Under the pieces are notes generated by a model, which was given only the letters and a program-made list of their open reading frames with translations, did not search any database and was not told where the DNA came from. The translations under genes were made by a program, and so were the position numbers. From Ignavibacteriota bacterium (GTDB taxonomy: Bacteria > Bacteroidota > Ignavibacteria > UBA10030 > UBA6906): 64,000 bases of DNA. Position 1 is the stretch's first letter, and every line of letters begins with the position of its first letter. This document shows positions 38,101 to 46,906 of this stretch, piece after piece. The DNA lies in assembly GCA_016707525.1 (NCBI GenBank), contig JADJHP010000003.1:372001-436000 (forward strand), in the 5' to 3' direction.

Positions 38101-38156
38101 CAAAAGTAGGAAACGACTGTTATCTGAATGTTACCTCAGTGTTACCAAATTGTTAG
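38101..38156 (-). promoter_or_regulatory. Pho-box array and promoter of the porin-pst operon
   Basis: Four direct repeats spaced exactly 11 bp apart (starts at 38117, 38128, 38139 and 38150) read on the minus strand as TAACA cores: CTAACAA, GTAACAC, GTAACAT, ATAACAG. This spacing and core match PhoB/PhoP-type binding sites (TTAACA-like repeats of the PhoP class). A TACTTTTG element, fitting the Bacteroidota -7 consensus TAnnTTTG, lies eight bases further on (38101-38108), so the array covers the -33 region as expected for an activator. The regulator itself is not in the window. Confidence 0.75.
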
Positions 38157-38322
38157 CATCCTCCACCTCCAATGAGCCCGGGGCAAGGAGGCGCGAGCGA
38201 CACCCCCGACCTTGCTGGGCGCCTCAGGAAGTGGATCCGAACACCGTGACGCTGCAACGGGTGCAAAGCCGTATTGCTTCTGCAAGGAAGGATTCATAGG
38301 TTGGGGAAAAGAGGACAATAAG

Positions 38323-38787
38323 GTGAAAGCACACTCACGCAATATGACCATATTTGGCCTTTTCATCGGGCTTTTGGGCTCGGTCGCGGGTTGCGCGGCC
38401 CCATTCCAGGGTATCAAATACCGTGCGCAGGCTCCCTCTGTAGAAGAGGCCTTCCGGACCCTCAGTCTGGCGATCACTGTCGACGGGTATCAGGTAGAAC
38501 ATGTGGACCCGGCAGGGTTCACATTGGAATCGGGTTGGAGAACCCTGAAGAGGAATGAGTTGTCCGCGGCGGATACATCCGAAGGGAATGCCGCACCCGA
38601 AGGCCGAATCGTGCTGAAGCTGGTGAGGCGGGGTGCGCTCTATGACGTCCTGCTCACGCCGTTGATACGCACGAAGACCGTGGGAAATGAAGCCGCCGCA
38701 TGTATTCCTCCCACGCACCCGCTGCGCATCAAATGGGAGAAGGCGATCACGCGATTGATCGAACGCGAGTCCCGCGACGAGGATTGA
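38323..38787 (+). CDS. Putative lipoprotein of unknown function
   Basis: A 154-residue protein starting at GTG 38323, which has GAGGAC at a good distance upstream and gives a basic n-region (KAHSR) and hydrophobic stretch ending in the lipobox 'VAGC'. The alternative ATG at 38344 would remove the basic part. The mature region contains 'EEAFRTLSLAITVDGYQVEHVD', suggesting a small alpha/beta domain of a stress- or envelope-type lipoprotein, but I do not recognise the family. It is divergent from the pst operon and shares the region holding the Pho-box array, so phosphate control of this gene is possible. It converges on the GH3 gene. Confidence 0.68.
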   Translation: MKAHSRNMTIFGLFIGLLGSVAGCAAPFQGIKYRAQAPSVEEAFRTLSLAITVDGYQVEHVDPAGFTLESGWRTLKRNELSAADTSEGNAAPEGRIVLKLVRRGALYDVLLTPLIRTKTVGNEAAACIPPTHPLRIKWEKAITRLIERESRDED

Positions 38788-38837
38788 CCGCGCGCAGCCG
38801 TCCGGATATCACCGGAGGATGCTGCGACCTGACATCT

Positions 38838-41093
38838 TCATTTCGCCACCACTTCACAATGTGCGGCAAGGTCTGCAGCGGCGTTCGAGCCAACGAACAC
38901 CGTGAAGGTGCCGGGTTCGACACGCCTCTTCATATCCGCGCCTGTGTACGCGAGATCCGACACCGGGATCGCCAGGGCCACCGTAGCGGATGCACCTGCA
39001 GCGAGGTGGACACGTTTGAACGCCTTCAATTCGCGGACCGGGCGGGTCAGAGTGCCCACATCATCACGGACGTATACCTGGACCACCTCATCACCATCAC
39101 GCGTGCCGGTATTCCTGACGGTCACACGCACACGCAACGAATCCGCCGGATGGAGTGTCGCAGCGTCGATCACCAGATCGGAATATCCGAACGTGGTGTA
39201 GGTCAAACCGTACCCGAAAGGATACAATGGAGTCGACGGAATGTCAAGGTACCGGGATGTATAGTGGGACGTGTCGTTGAATGGCCGTCCGGTATTCTTA
39301 TGGTTATAGTAGAGGGGAACCTGGCCGGTGACGCGTGGGAAGGTTACCGGGAGGCGTCCCGTGGGGGCATAGGTACCGAAGAGCACATCGGCGATGGCAT
39401 GACCTGTCTCGTGTCCGAGGTGCCAGGATTCCACGATCGCGGGGAGATTGGCCGCCTCCCAGCTGATGGCGAGCGGGCGGCCATTCATGAGTACCAGCAC
39501 GATCGGCGTCCCGGTCGCCTGCACCGCTTTCACCAGGTCAAGCTGGTTACCGGGGAGCCCAATGAAAGAGCGGCAGCATGCTTCGCCGCTCATCTCATTG
39601 GACTCACCCATCACCATCACCACCACATCCGCTTTGCGTGCGACGTTCACGGCTGCCGCGAATCCCGTGGTATCGGCATCATCGATGCCACATCCACGGG
39701 CATACATGATCAGAGAACCCGCAGCCGCCTCCTGAATACCCTCCAGTACCGTCACGACATTATTCGTGTCCGTGGGACCGGGCCATGTACCGACGGGGTC
39801 ACGCTTGTTCTGTGCAAGCGGTCCGATCACCGCGATCGCGCCTGCCTTCAGCGACAACGGGAGGAGGCTGTTCTCGTTCTTCAACAGGACGATCGAACTC
39901 CGGGCAATGGTCCGCGCGGCCGCAATATGTGACGGATGGCGCAGCATCCCGTTCTCCCGTTCCACCGAGGTTCCGCGGTACGGGTCCGAAAACAGCCCGA
40001 GGCGGAACTTGATACGGAGGACGCGGCGGACCGATTCATCGATCGTGGCAACAGACACGCGCTTCTGCTTCACGAGTGAAGCGAGGCTGTCGCGGTAGGC
40101 GCGCGCCTCCATGTCCATATCGACGCCCGCATTGATGGCGCGCTCAGCCGCCTGCCCCGGATCGGCCGCGAAGCCGTGCGGGATGAGTTCCCCGATCGAG
40201 CCCCAATCGCTCACCACGAAGCCGTCAAACTTCCATTCCTCGCGAAGGACCTTCGTCATGAGGAAGCGGCTCCCCGAGCTGGCAACACCGTTGATCTCGT
40301 TGAACGAAGCCATGAAGGTCCCCGCACCGGCATCCAATGCCGCCTTGAACGGCGGAAGGTAGACATCGCGGAGGGTCTGTTCGGACATATCCACCGTATT
40401 GTAGTCGCGCCCGCCTTCCGCGGCGCCATAGGCCGCATAATGCTTCACGCAGGCGACAAGTGACATGGGGTCATCGAGCCGCGTACCTTGAAACCCCCTG
40501 ACGCGCGCGGCGGCCATGACCGAGCCGAGATAGGTATCTTCTCCCGACCCTTCGGCGATCCGTCCCCACCGCGGATCGCGCGCGATATCGACCATCGGCG
40601 CGAAGGTCCAATGGATGCCTGCCGATGCCGCTTCGGTAGCGCTGATGCGGGCCGACAACTCCACAGCCGCCGGGTCCCATGACGCCGCCTCGGCGAGCGG
40701 GATCGGGAAGGTCGTCTTGAATCCGTGGATCACATCGAGCCCGAAGATCAACGGGATGCGGGCACGCGATTCTTCGACAGCAATGCGCTGCAGTTCCCGT
40801 GTAGCTGCTGCCCCTGTGACATTCAGGAGGGATCCGGTGCCGCCGGACCTGATGAGAGAGCGCTGTTCCTGGTTGATGATCTGCTCACCCTTGGGTCCTG
40901 TGCTCCAGCCGCCACTATACTGCACCAGCTGGCCGATCTTCTCCTGCAGGGTGAGTCCGGCGAGAATGGAATCGATCGCATATTCCACACCCCGGACCGC
41001 ACCGGGGCGAACAGGAGTGCGCTTCTGCGCAACCGCAGTGTGCAGGACCAGAAGTCCTGCCACGAAGAGAATGAAAGGCCGGAAAAGTTTCAC
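38838..41093 (-). CDS. Glycoside hydrolase family 3 beta-glucosidase (BglX-like)
   Basis: A 751-residue exported GH3 enzyme with a signal peptide (FILFVAGLLVLHTAVAQ). The (beta/alpha)8 domain has 'ARIPLIFGLDVIHGFKTTFP', 'PRWGRIAEGSGEDTYLG' and 'CVKHYAAYGAAEGGRDYN'. The nucleophile is Asp296 in 'GFVVSDWGSIGE'. The second alpha/beta-sandwich domain and a C-terminal fibronectin-III-like domain ('VTVRNTGTRDGDEVVQVYV') complete the usual BglX layout. It should release glucose from beta-linked oligosaccharides in the periplasm. Its nearness to a GH16 glucanase suggests they degrade the same beta-glucan in sequence. Confidence 0.95.
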   Translation of the reverse strand: MKLFRPFILFVAGLLVLHTAVAQKRTPVRPGAVRGVEYAIDSILAGLTLQEKIGQLVQYSGGWSTGPKGEQIINQEQRSLIRSGGTGSLLNVTGAAATRELQRIAVEESRARIPLIFGLDVIHGFKTTFPIPLAEAASWDPAAVELSARISATEAASAGIHWTFAPMVDIARDPRWGRIAEGSGEDTYLGSVMAAARVRGFQGTRLDDPMSLVACVKHYAAYGAAEGGRDYNTVDMSEQTLRDVYLPPFKAALDAGAGTFMASFNEINGVASSGSRFLMTKVLREEWKFDGFVVSDWGSIGELIPHGFAADPGQAAERAINAGVDMDMEARAYRDSLASLVKQKRVSVATIDESVRRVLRIKFRLGLFSDPYRGTSVERENGMLRHPSHIAAARTIARSSIVLLKNENSLLPLSLKAGAIAVIGPLAQNKRDPVGTWPGPTDTNNVVTVLEGIQEAAAGSLIMYARGCGIDDADTTGFAAAVNVARKADVVVMVMGESNEMSGEACCRSFIGLPGNQLDLVKAVQATGTPIVLVLMNGRPLAISWEAANLPAIVESWHLGHETGHAIADVLFGTYAPTGRLPVTFPRVTGQVPLYYNHKNTGRPFNDTSHYTSRYLDIPSTPLYPFGYGLTYTTFGYSDLVIDAATLHPADSLRVRVTVRNTGTRDGDEVVQVYVRDDVGTLTRPVRELKAFKRVHLAAGASATVALAIPVSDLAYTGADMKRRVEPGTFTVFVGSNAAADLAAHCEVVAK

Positions 41094-41172
41094 GTTCGTT
41101 GATGATCCGTCAGTGGTGATGTGTTCCGCTCCGTGCCATCACCCCATATGATGGTCCGGAGGGAGGATTTGA

Positions 41173-41747
41173 TCAGAACCCCCTCAAAATGCAGATCTTC
41201 CAGGTGGTATTCAAGCATCCAAAACTCGCGCAGCAGTGGCCGGCCGAAGGGGCGATCGGGCCAACGGTCTGCTGTCCCACGCCGACCGAGAGGGACTCTT
41301 CCGACTCAGTGCGGCCGATGAACCTGCACCCGCCGCGAATCGAGGGGCAACCGTCGAACGGCCTGCCGAACTTCACGCATGTGTCGATCGCCACGGCCTC
41401 GGCTCTCGTCTTCCATTTGCATTCATAGACGGGCTTCGGAAAGATCGGGATGATTCACAGGCCTCCACGACGATCCGGACATTCCAGGCAACGCCGGAAC
41501 TGTTCCACACACTGATCGTGACATCGACAATTCCGCCGGTGCTTTTCGAGATCGCTTCAGCCCGCACACCACTGAAGCGCGCCGGGAAGTCCGGATAGAC
41601 GTCGTGGATGTTACCTGTGAAACTTGTGGCACCGTCGAACGCGACAGGCGCCAGCGTCGCCGGAATGCGCGCGACCTGTGCAGCCGAAGGCGGAACGAAC
41701 CCGACAATGAGAACCGTCGCAAGAAGCAAACGGCGACATCGCTTCAT
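41173..41747 (-). CDS. Small secreted cysteine-containing protein, frameshifted
   Basis: The frame from 41747 has a signal peptide (LLLATVLIVGFVPPSAAQ) and a beta-rich stretch ('DVTISVWNSSGVAWNVRIVVEACE'). At about 41440-41450 it loses sense and stops at 41373. Another frame picks up directly with 'IIPIFPKPVYECKWKTRAE' and runs to 41173 with several Cys ('DGCPSIRGGCRF', 'HCCASFGCLNTTWKICIL'). One lost base would join them into a product of about 190 residues. The family is not recognised. Its place between GH16 and GH3 genes suggests a role in the same glucan system, but that is inference. Confidence 0.6.
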
Positions 41748-41887
41748 GCAGAAGGATCCTGACGCAATGCTTGATCACGTGAGACGGGAAGACGGAGAGG
41801 CATCCGGAGAGAGGGGTGTGCCTGTGCCGTGCACGGATATACTTGCACGGACTGTGCCATATTTGAAACTGCAGAAAATAGTCGGCA

Positions 41888-41950
41888 AAGGGTGCTTCCC
41901 AGGGGACACGGCACCCTTCATTATCAAACTGATAACACGACGGTTATCAG
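41888..41950 (-). promoter_or_regulatory. Hairpins and TTATCA motifs after the GH16 gene
   Basis: Directly after the GH16 stop lie CTGATAAC-(6)-GTTATCAG (41929-41950) and, sharing its left arm, TTATCA-AAC-TGATAA (41921-41935). A second stem AAGGGTGC / GCACCCTT (41888-41895 with 41911-41918) follows and is succeeded by a few T residues on the minus strand. It may end the sensing-GH16 operon, or be an operator for the next gene. Confidence 0.45.
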
Positions 41951-41958
41951 AGGGGATA

Positions 41959-43488
41959 CTATTTCATGATGAGAGACCCGCCCTCCCTCTCGATCAGAAG
42001 CCCTGAGAGCGTTGTCGAGTCCACCGATGCCGTGAACGTCAGATCGAGCATGTTATCCGTCAGCACCACGCCGGCAGCCTCAACGGCCACCTGCTGGTCC
42101 CTGACACCCGCACTCTTGAAAAGGTCAAGATCAGAGAATGCCAACCGTCCTTCGGCGAAGCCGCGGAAGACGCGTTTGCCAGCCTCGCCATACCTATCTT
42201 CGACAAAGAACATTGTCACCCTGTACCGTCCATTCGGTACACGCACGTGATATCCCGAGATCCCTCTGAGCGTGGACCTCGTCATCCCGGGTTCCATCGC
42301 ATTGTCGATAGCTGTGCCGGACGGAATGGCGATACGCACTCCGCCAACCGATCCGTAAAGCTTCACCGCGGTCCATGAGGAATCCGGAAGATATGCACCG
42401 GCACCATCACCGCCGACATCGATCCGGATCGGGAGCGTGCGTGGCATGACGACCCGGAATGAGTTTACCGGCATGGCATTCGCGGGCGTGGCGAGGTCCT
42501 TGATGTTCTGTGTGAAGAGCATGAACGGGGAGGCCAGGTCCATGCCGGACACGGCGACATCCACCGTCCTGCCGTCGGCCCGGAGCGCAGCACTCTTGAA
42601 TGTGAGAGCGGAACCGCCGAAATAGTTGGATGCTGTTTGCGCGGTCACCGGGTCCACGGGCTCCGAGAACCGGACGACGATCGTCGAGTCGTATCCCCAT
42701 GCCCCGACCGGGAACGGAGCCTGCGCATCGCCCGTCGGGATGGTGCCACGGAACCCGCTGGCGATGTTGCTGGTGAGGCACAGGATCAGGTGCCCATCCC
42801 TGAGCACGGCGTTCTCGGCAACGAATTGTGCGTTGTTCCCGTCCCAGGTGTGGGTGGCCTTCTGCCAGCGCCCCCCATCGAAGGACGTGAAGTCATCGGT
42901 CCACTCCAGCGTAAAATCATCATTGCTGCCAGGCGTATACCTGTAGTACTTCACCCAGTCGTAGTATGCATACACCGGCAGCTGTGCCGCGGAGAATGGG
43001 CCGGCCCAGTCAACATAGTTCGGCTGCCAGATATTCATCATGAGCTTTTGCGCTTTGGTCAGAAGGCCGATGTGTGTGCCGGTCTGCCGGCATACCTCAT
43101 CTCCGTCGATGCGCCACGCAACGTACGCAGGTGTCCAATCGATCGTATACGTATGGAAACCGGCATGGGGATCGAACTGCACCATCTGCCGCTCCACGTG
43201 GTTGTCTGCCTGCGTTGGGACGATGGTATTGTACTGTACTTCGTTCGTGTAGCGCCCCATATTCTCGATGTCGATCTCATTCCATGGCGATGCAGGATCG
43301 TAGTAGGTGAAGAAGGAGGAGAGCATGCCGGAGACACCGGCGGTGCGCATCCGCACTTCGAACCGGCCGTAGGTCATGGTCGCAATGGTCCTGTACTCGG
43401 CCCCTCGATAGGGCTTCTGGGCGGCACATTCCTGCCAGGCCATGACAACGGTAAGAAAGAGGGCACCTGCGAGCAGGCGGGTTCTCAT
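41959..43488 (-). CDS. Secreted GH16 family beta-glucanase with malectin-like domain
   Basis: A 509-residue exported enzyme (signal peptide in residues 1-23). The GH16 active-site motif is exact: 'SPWNEIDIENMG', with nucleophile Glu71, Asp73 and acid/base Glu75. The catalytic domain ends near residue 230 with 'DDFTSFDGGRWQKATHTWDG', also typical of GH16. A bacterial Ig-like segment ('VVRFSEPVDPVTAQT') follows, then a malectin-like carbohydrate-binding domain at about 345-500 ('IRIDVGGDGAGAYLPDSSW', 'GRYRVTMFFVED'). It should cleave internal bonds in beta-1,3- or beta-1,3/1,4-glucans. Its ATG overlaps the stop of the SGNH/TPR gene (ATGA), so the glucanase is translated with the sensory genes upstream. 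Confidence 0.92.
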   Translation of the reverse strand: MRTRLLAGALFLTVVMAWQECAAQKPYRGAEYRTIATMTYGRFEVRMRTAGVSGMLSSFFTYYDPASPWNEIDIENMGRYTNEVQYNTIVPTQADNHVERQMVQFDPHAGFHTYTIDWTPAYVAWRIDGDEVCRQTGTHIGLLTKAQKLMMNIWQPNYVDWAGPFSAAQLPVYAYYDWVKYYRYTPGSNDDFTLEWTDDFTSFDGGRWQKATHTWDGNNAQFVAENAVLRDGHLILCLTSNIASGFRGTIPTGDAQAPFPVGAWGYDSTIVVRFSEPVDPVTAQTASNYFGGSALTFKSAALRADGRTVDVAVSGMDLASPFMLFTQNIKDLATPANAMPVNSFRVVMPRTLPIRIDVGGDGAGAYLPDSSWTAVKLYGSVGGVRIAIPSGTAIDNAMEPGMTRSTLRGISGYHVRVPNGRYRVTMFFVEDRYGEAGKRVFRGFAEGRLAFSDLDLFKSAGVRDQQVAVEAAGVVLTDNMLDLTFTASVDSTTLSGLLIEREGGSLIMK

Positions 43489-45431
43489 TGTTGTATCCCT
43501 TCCAATCGTGCAAGAAGAATGCGCGCTGGCTCGAACGATGGCAGGTCCGTGAGGAGTGATCGCAGGACCCGTTTGGCTTCGTCCGGCCGGCCATCATCGG
43601 CGAGCAAGCCGGCGAGATGGTACCGCGCATTCGCCCGCTCATCGCGTGAGAACTCCGGGGCCTGTACCGCCGTTGTCAGGGCGTCGATGGCACCACGCGT
43701 ATCGCCACTCTGCATGCGGGCCAGCCCGAGTTCGTAGAGCAACATCCCCTGCTGCCGTGAACGGTGGGCCGCCTGTTCCAGAGCCTCCGCACAGAGGTCC
43801 CACCGCGTCTGCTGACGGTATGTCTCCGCCATCATCCGATACGGCCAGGGATCGGCCGGCACGAACAGCGCGATGGCTTCACATTCGCGGCGTGCCGCCT
43901 CCCAATGCTTCCGGTGCATCCATGACAGTGCCATGTCTGCATGCGCGCGCGACCACACGCCATGAGTGCGCACGTACTCCATGGCGATACGGGCACACGC
44001 GCTGTCCTCATGTGCCAGTGCTGTATCGGGTGTGACCGTCTCCGGTGTGAACGGCCAACGGCGCATGGTCGGGCTGACCTTCGCGAGCCCGATCGCACGA
44101 TCAAGGGGCGTCACCCCGTACGGGTCCTGACGCAACCTGAATCCCGGTGCCGGTGCAGGGAGCAGGTGCATACGCTGGATGCCCACAGAGAACGCCACAG
44201 CGAGCATATAATACCCGCGGGCATCCGGATGGAGGTGGTCACAGATCCACTCACGCCCGATGGTACGGGCCGGCGAACGCGCGGAGAGGATGTCCTCGAG
44301 ATCCACCAGCCACGCCCCTTTCTCTTTCGCCACCGCAGCGATGATCTCATTCGCCCCGGTGGACGCCCGGAAGCGCATCTGGTCGTGATCGCGCGCATCC
44401 AGAAACCTCTTCCGTGCTCCATTGCTGTCGCCGGCCGCAAAGAGAAGGCGTGCTGAGCCGTACAGCGCATCGGCATTGGTGGGATCGATCGCCAGCACAT
44501 CAGCGTATCCCCGCGCAGCGCGCGTGGCATCGCCGCTCTTCAACGCTTTATCGCCCGCCTGCAGCAGCTCGCGAACGCGCGCCGGGGAGTCACCTCCGGT
44601 GCCTGCAAAGGGAGGAAGGTCACGATCATTGCTGACCACTGTAGAGAACAGGACCGGGACCTTGCGCGCCGCACATGCATCGGCGATCCTGCCCAGGTTC
44701 TTCCGAAAGGCCTCCATTGTAGCAAGGTACTGTGGCGAACCAAGGGCGATATTCTGATCCCCGACGACGCGCTGCATCAGGGCATCGGCCGGGGTACTGT
44801 CGGGCGGCTCCGGCCGGAGCGCGTCGATGGTGCGGCGGATCATTTGCCCGACATGAGTTTTCTGGACCGCAAGCGACGCCCTGACGAGCAGGTCGTTATT
44901 CCCGCGGGAGAGCGCTGATGCACTTCCATACGCGCCGTAGAACTCATCGTGGCCGGCATAGACGAGCACGAGATCCGGCCCGGCTTCAAGCAACTCCGGG
45001 AGCATGTCCACGATCACATAGCTGCTGATCGCTGACATCCCGGCATTGAGTACTTCGATCTTTCTGTCGGGATATGCTTCCGTGAGAATGCGCCCCAGTT
45101 GCCACGGGAATGGGACCTGGCAATCGTACGGGAACCCGGCAGTCGACGACTCACCGAGGCAGAGGATGCGGAATGTGGTGGAGGTCTTGGACTTCGGGAA
45201 GACCTCAGGCGCGAGCATCGGGACGGCTGTCTGGCGGTCCGAAAAGTAGCGGCGGCCCGCATGGATGTTGAATTCGATGGTCTGCCCGGACGTACCCGGC
45301 ACTTCAACGATCACCGGTTCCGGCGCCCAGATCCCCGCCACACGGAAGATGATTTCGGCAAGCCCGATCAGCAACAGAGGGGTAACAATGAGGATGCCAC
45401 GGAAAAGGTTCTGACGGTTGCGGGTGGTCAT
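43485..45431 (-). CDS. Membrane-anchored SGNH-hydrolase/TPR protein
   Basis: A 648-residue protein with one N-terminal transmembrane helix (about residues 12-32). An SGNH/GDSL-type hydrolase domain follows: block I 'LCLGESSTAGFPY' with Ser95, block III 'VYAGHDEFYG', and the Asp-His block 'ICDHLHPDARGYY'. TPR-like helices occupy the last 200 residues ('AIDALTTAVQAPEF', 'LAGLLADDGRPDEAKRVL'). Such enzymes remove acetyl groups from polysaccharides, although related acyl-chain and peptidoglycan acetyl hydrolases exist. ATG 45431 overlaps the stop of the response regulator gene (ATGA), and its own stop overlaps the GH16 start. Confidence 0.85.
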   Translation of the reverse strand: MTTRNRQNLFRGILIVTPLLLIGLAEIIFRVAGIWAPEPVIVEVPGTSGQTIEFNIHAGRRYFSDRQTAVPMLAPEVFPKSKTSTTFRILCLGESSTAGFPYDCQVPFPWQLGRILTEAYPDRKIEVLNAGMSAISSYVIVDMLPELLEAGPDLVLVYAGHDEFYGAYGSASALSRGNNDLLVRASLAVQKTHVGQMIRRTIDALRPEPPDSTPADALMQRVVGDQNIALGSPQYLATMEAFRKNLGRIADACAARKVPVLFSTVVSNDRDLPPFAGTGGDSPARVRELLQAGDKALKSGDATRAARGYADVLAIDPTNADALYGSARLLFAAGDSNGARKRFLDARDHDQMRFRASTGANEIIAAVAKEKGAWLVDLEDILSARSPARTIGREWICDHLHPDARGYYMLAVAFSVGIQRMHLLPAPAPGFRLRQDPYGVTPLDRAIGLAKVSPTMRRWPFTPETVTPDTALAHEDSACARIAMEYVRTHGVWSRAHADMALSWMHRKHWEAARRECEAIALFVPADPWPYRMMAETYRQQTRWDLCAEALEQAAHRSRQQGMLLYELGLARMQSGDTRGAIDALTTAVQAPEFSRDERANARYHLAGLLADDGRPDEAKRVLRSLLTDLPSFEPARILLARLEGIQQ

Positions 45432-46885
45432 TTGATGCCCAGTTCCTTGCACATGCGATGATAGTTGGGGGGGGCGAGGCCAAGGCGCTTGGCTGCCTCG
45501 GCGTCGGATTGCGACTGCTGACGGACGAACAGCAGGTACCGCTCACGGAATACGCGCTCCATCTCGCGGAGCGACGGAAGGTCACCTGTCCCGCCGAAAT
45601 CGATGAGCAGCCCGTCGCTCGTGTGCGACACCTGCCCGTGGGGGCCGAGGGCCTCACGCACGTCGTACTCCGTGATCACGTTCTCCACGCGGAGCAACAG
45701 CCGCTGGATCACATTCATCAGTTCCCGGACGTTGCCGGGCCAGGTGTATGCCTGGAGCAGGCGAAGCCCTTCCGCGCTCAGCCCGGGGACTTGACGCCCC
45801 ATATCCACCGCGTACGACTGCAGGAAGTGGTGGAGCAAGGCGACAGTGTCCTCCGGACGTTCACGAAGCGAAGGGACGTAGACCGGCAGCACGTTCAACC
45901 GGAAGAAGAGATCCTCGCGGAACCGCCTCTCTTCCACCTCGATGCGCAGGTCTTTGTTGGAGGCGGCGATGATCCGCACATCGACCGCTACGCGGCCCGT
46001 GCGTCCGATCTTCTCGATCTCTCCCTCCTGCAGTACGCGCAGGAGCTTGACCTGGGCTGCAAGCGGCAGTTCGCTCACTTCATCGAGGAAGAGCGATCCC
46101 CCACTCGCCGTTTCGAACAACCCCGCTTTTGTGGTGTTGGCACCGGTGAACGCGCCCTTGACATATCCGAACAACTCGCTTTCCACCAGTTCATGGGGAA
46201 TGCTGCCGCAGTTCACCGCCACGAAATTCTCGAGCTTCCGCCGGCTGCGATAATGGATGTTCGTCGCCACCAGCTCCTTGCCTGTGCCCGACGAGCCGGT
46301 GATGAGCACGCTCGCATCGCTCCGCGCACACCGGTCCACCTCCTCGACAAGGGTCCGGAGCATCGTGGAGGTGCCGATCATGGTCTTCTGCCCCAGGATC
46401 GCCTCGACGTTGCGCATCAGTTTGCGGTTGCTTATTTGCTGCTGGCGTTCGAGGCGGCACTTATTCGCCGCATTCAGGATGCTCAGCACAAAGTCGGTGG
46501 GTTGATAGATGTGCGCCTCGATATCGCCCGGGTATTTGGTGCAGTACCAGAATGCCCCGGCGGTCATGAGCCGGTTCGCGAACTCCACATCGGCCACGTT
46601 CACGGTCATCTTGGTCACCACGATCACCTGCACCGACGGATCGTTCGTCTTGATCGCGGTGATGAGACGCTCCCCCATGAGTCCACCCGCGATCTGGAAA
46701 TCCATGATCACAACATCGAACGCGCCCGGATGCGCGCGGAGCAGCTCCAGCGCCGTGTAGCCATCCGACACCAGGTCGTCGCATTGGATCAGGTGGGCAT
46801 ACGGCCTGAGCGTATTGTGCACCCTCCGGACGTCGTACTCTTCGTCCTCGATGAGCAATGTGCGGATGCGTGTCGGGGTAGTCAC
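45428..46885 (-). CDS. Sigma-54-dependent response regulator (NtrC family)
   Basis: A 485-residue regulator with three parts. The receiver domain holds phospho-acceptor Asp62 ('VVIMDFQIAGG') and the acidic pair in 'IEDEEYD'. The AAA+ domain has Walker A 'TGSSGTGKE' (196-204), the sigma-54-contacting 'GAFTGA' loop (244-249) and Walker B 'SLFLDEV'. A Fis-like helix-turn-helix is near the C-terminus ('SDAEAAKRLGLAPPNYHRMCK'). All catalytic residues are present, so it should activate sigma-54 promoters after phosphorylation by the kinase encoded just upstream. The stop overlaps the start of the SGNH gene, tying it to the glucan-degrading genes. Confidence 0.95.
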   Translation of the reverse strand: MTTPTRIRTLLIEDEEYDVRRVHNTLRPYAHLIQCDDLVSDGYTALELLRAHPGAFDVVIMDFQIAGGLMGERLITAIKTNDPSVQVIVVTKMTVNVADVEFANRLMTAGAFWYCTKYPGDIEAHIYQPTDFVLSILNAANKCRLERQQQISNRKLMRNVEAILGQKTMIGTSTMLRTLVEEVDRCARSDASVLITGSSGTGKELVATNIHYRSRRKLENFVAVNCGSIPHELVESELFGYVKGAFTGANTTKAGLFETASGGSLFLDEVSELPLAAQVKLLRVLQEGEIEKIGRTGRVAVDVRIIAASNKDLRIEVEERRFREDLFFRLNVLPVYVPSLRERPEDTVALLHHFLQSYAVDMGRQVPGLSAEGLRLLQAYTWPGNVRELMNVIQRLLLRVENVITEYDVREALGPHGQVSHTSDGLLIDFGGTGDLPSLREMERVFRERYLLFVRQQSQSDAEAAKRLGLAPPNYHRMCKELGIK

Positions 46886-46906
46886 TCGTGGTCTCCTGCT
46901 CTGCTG

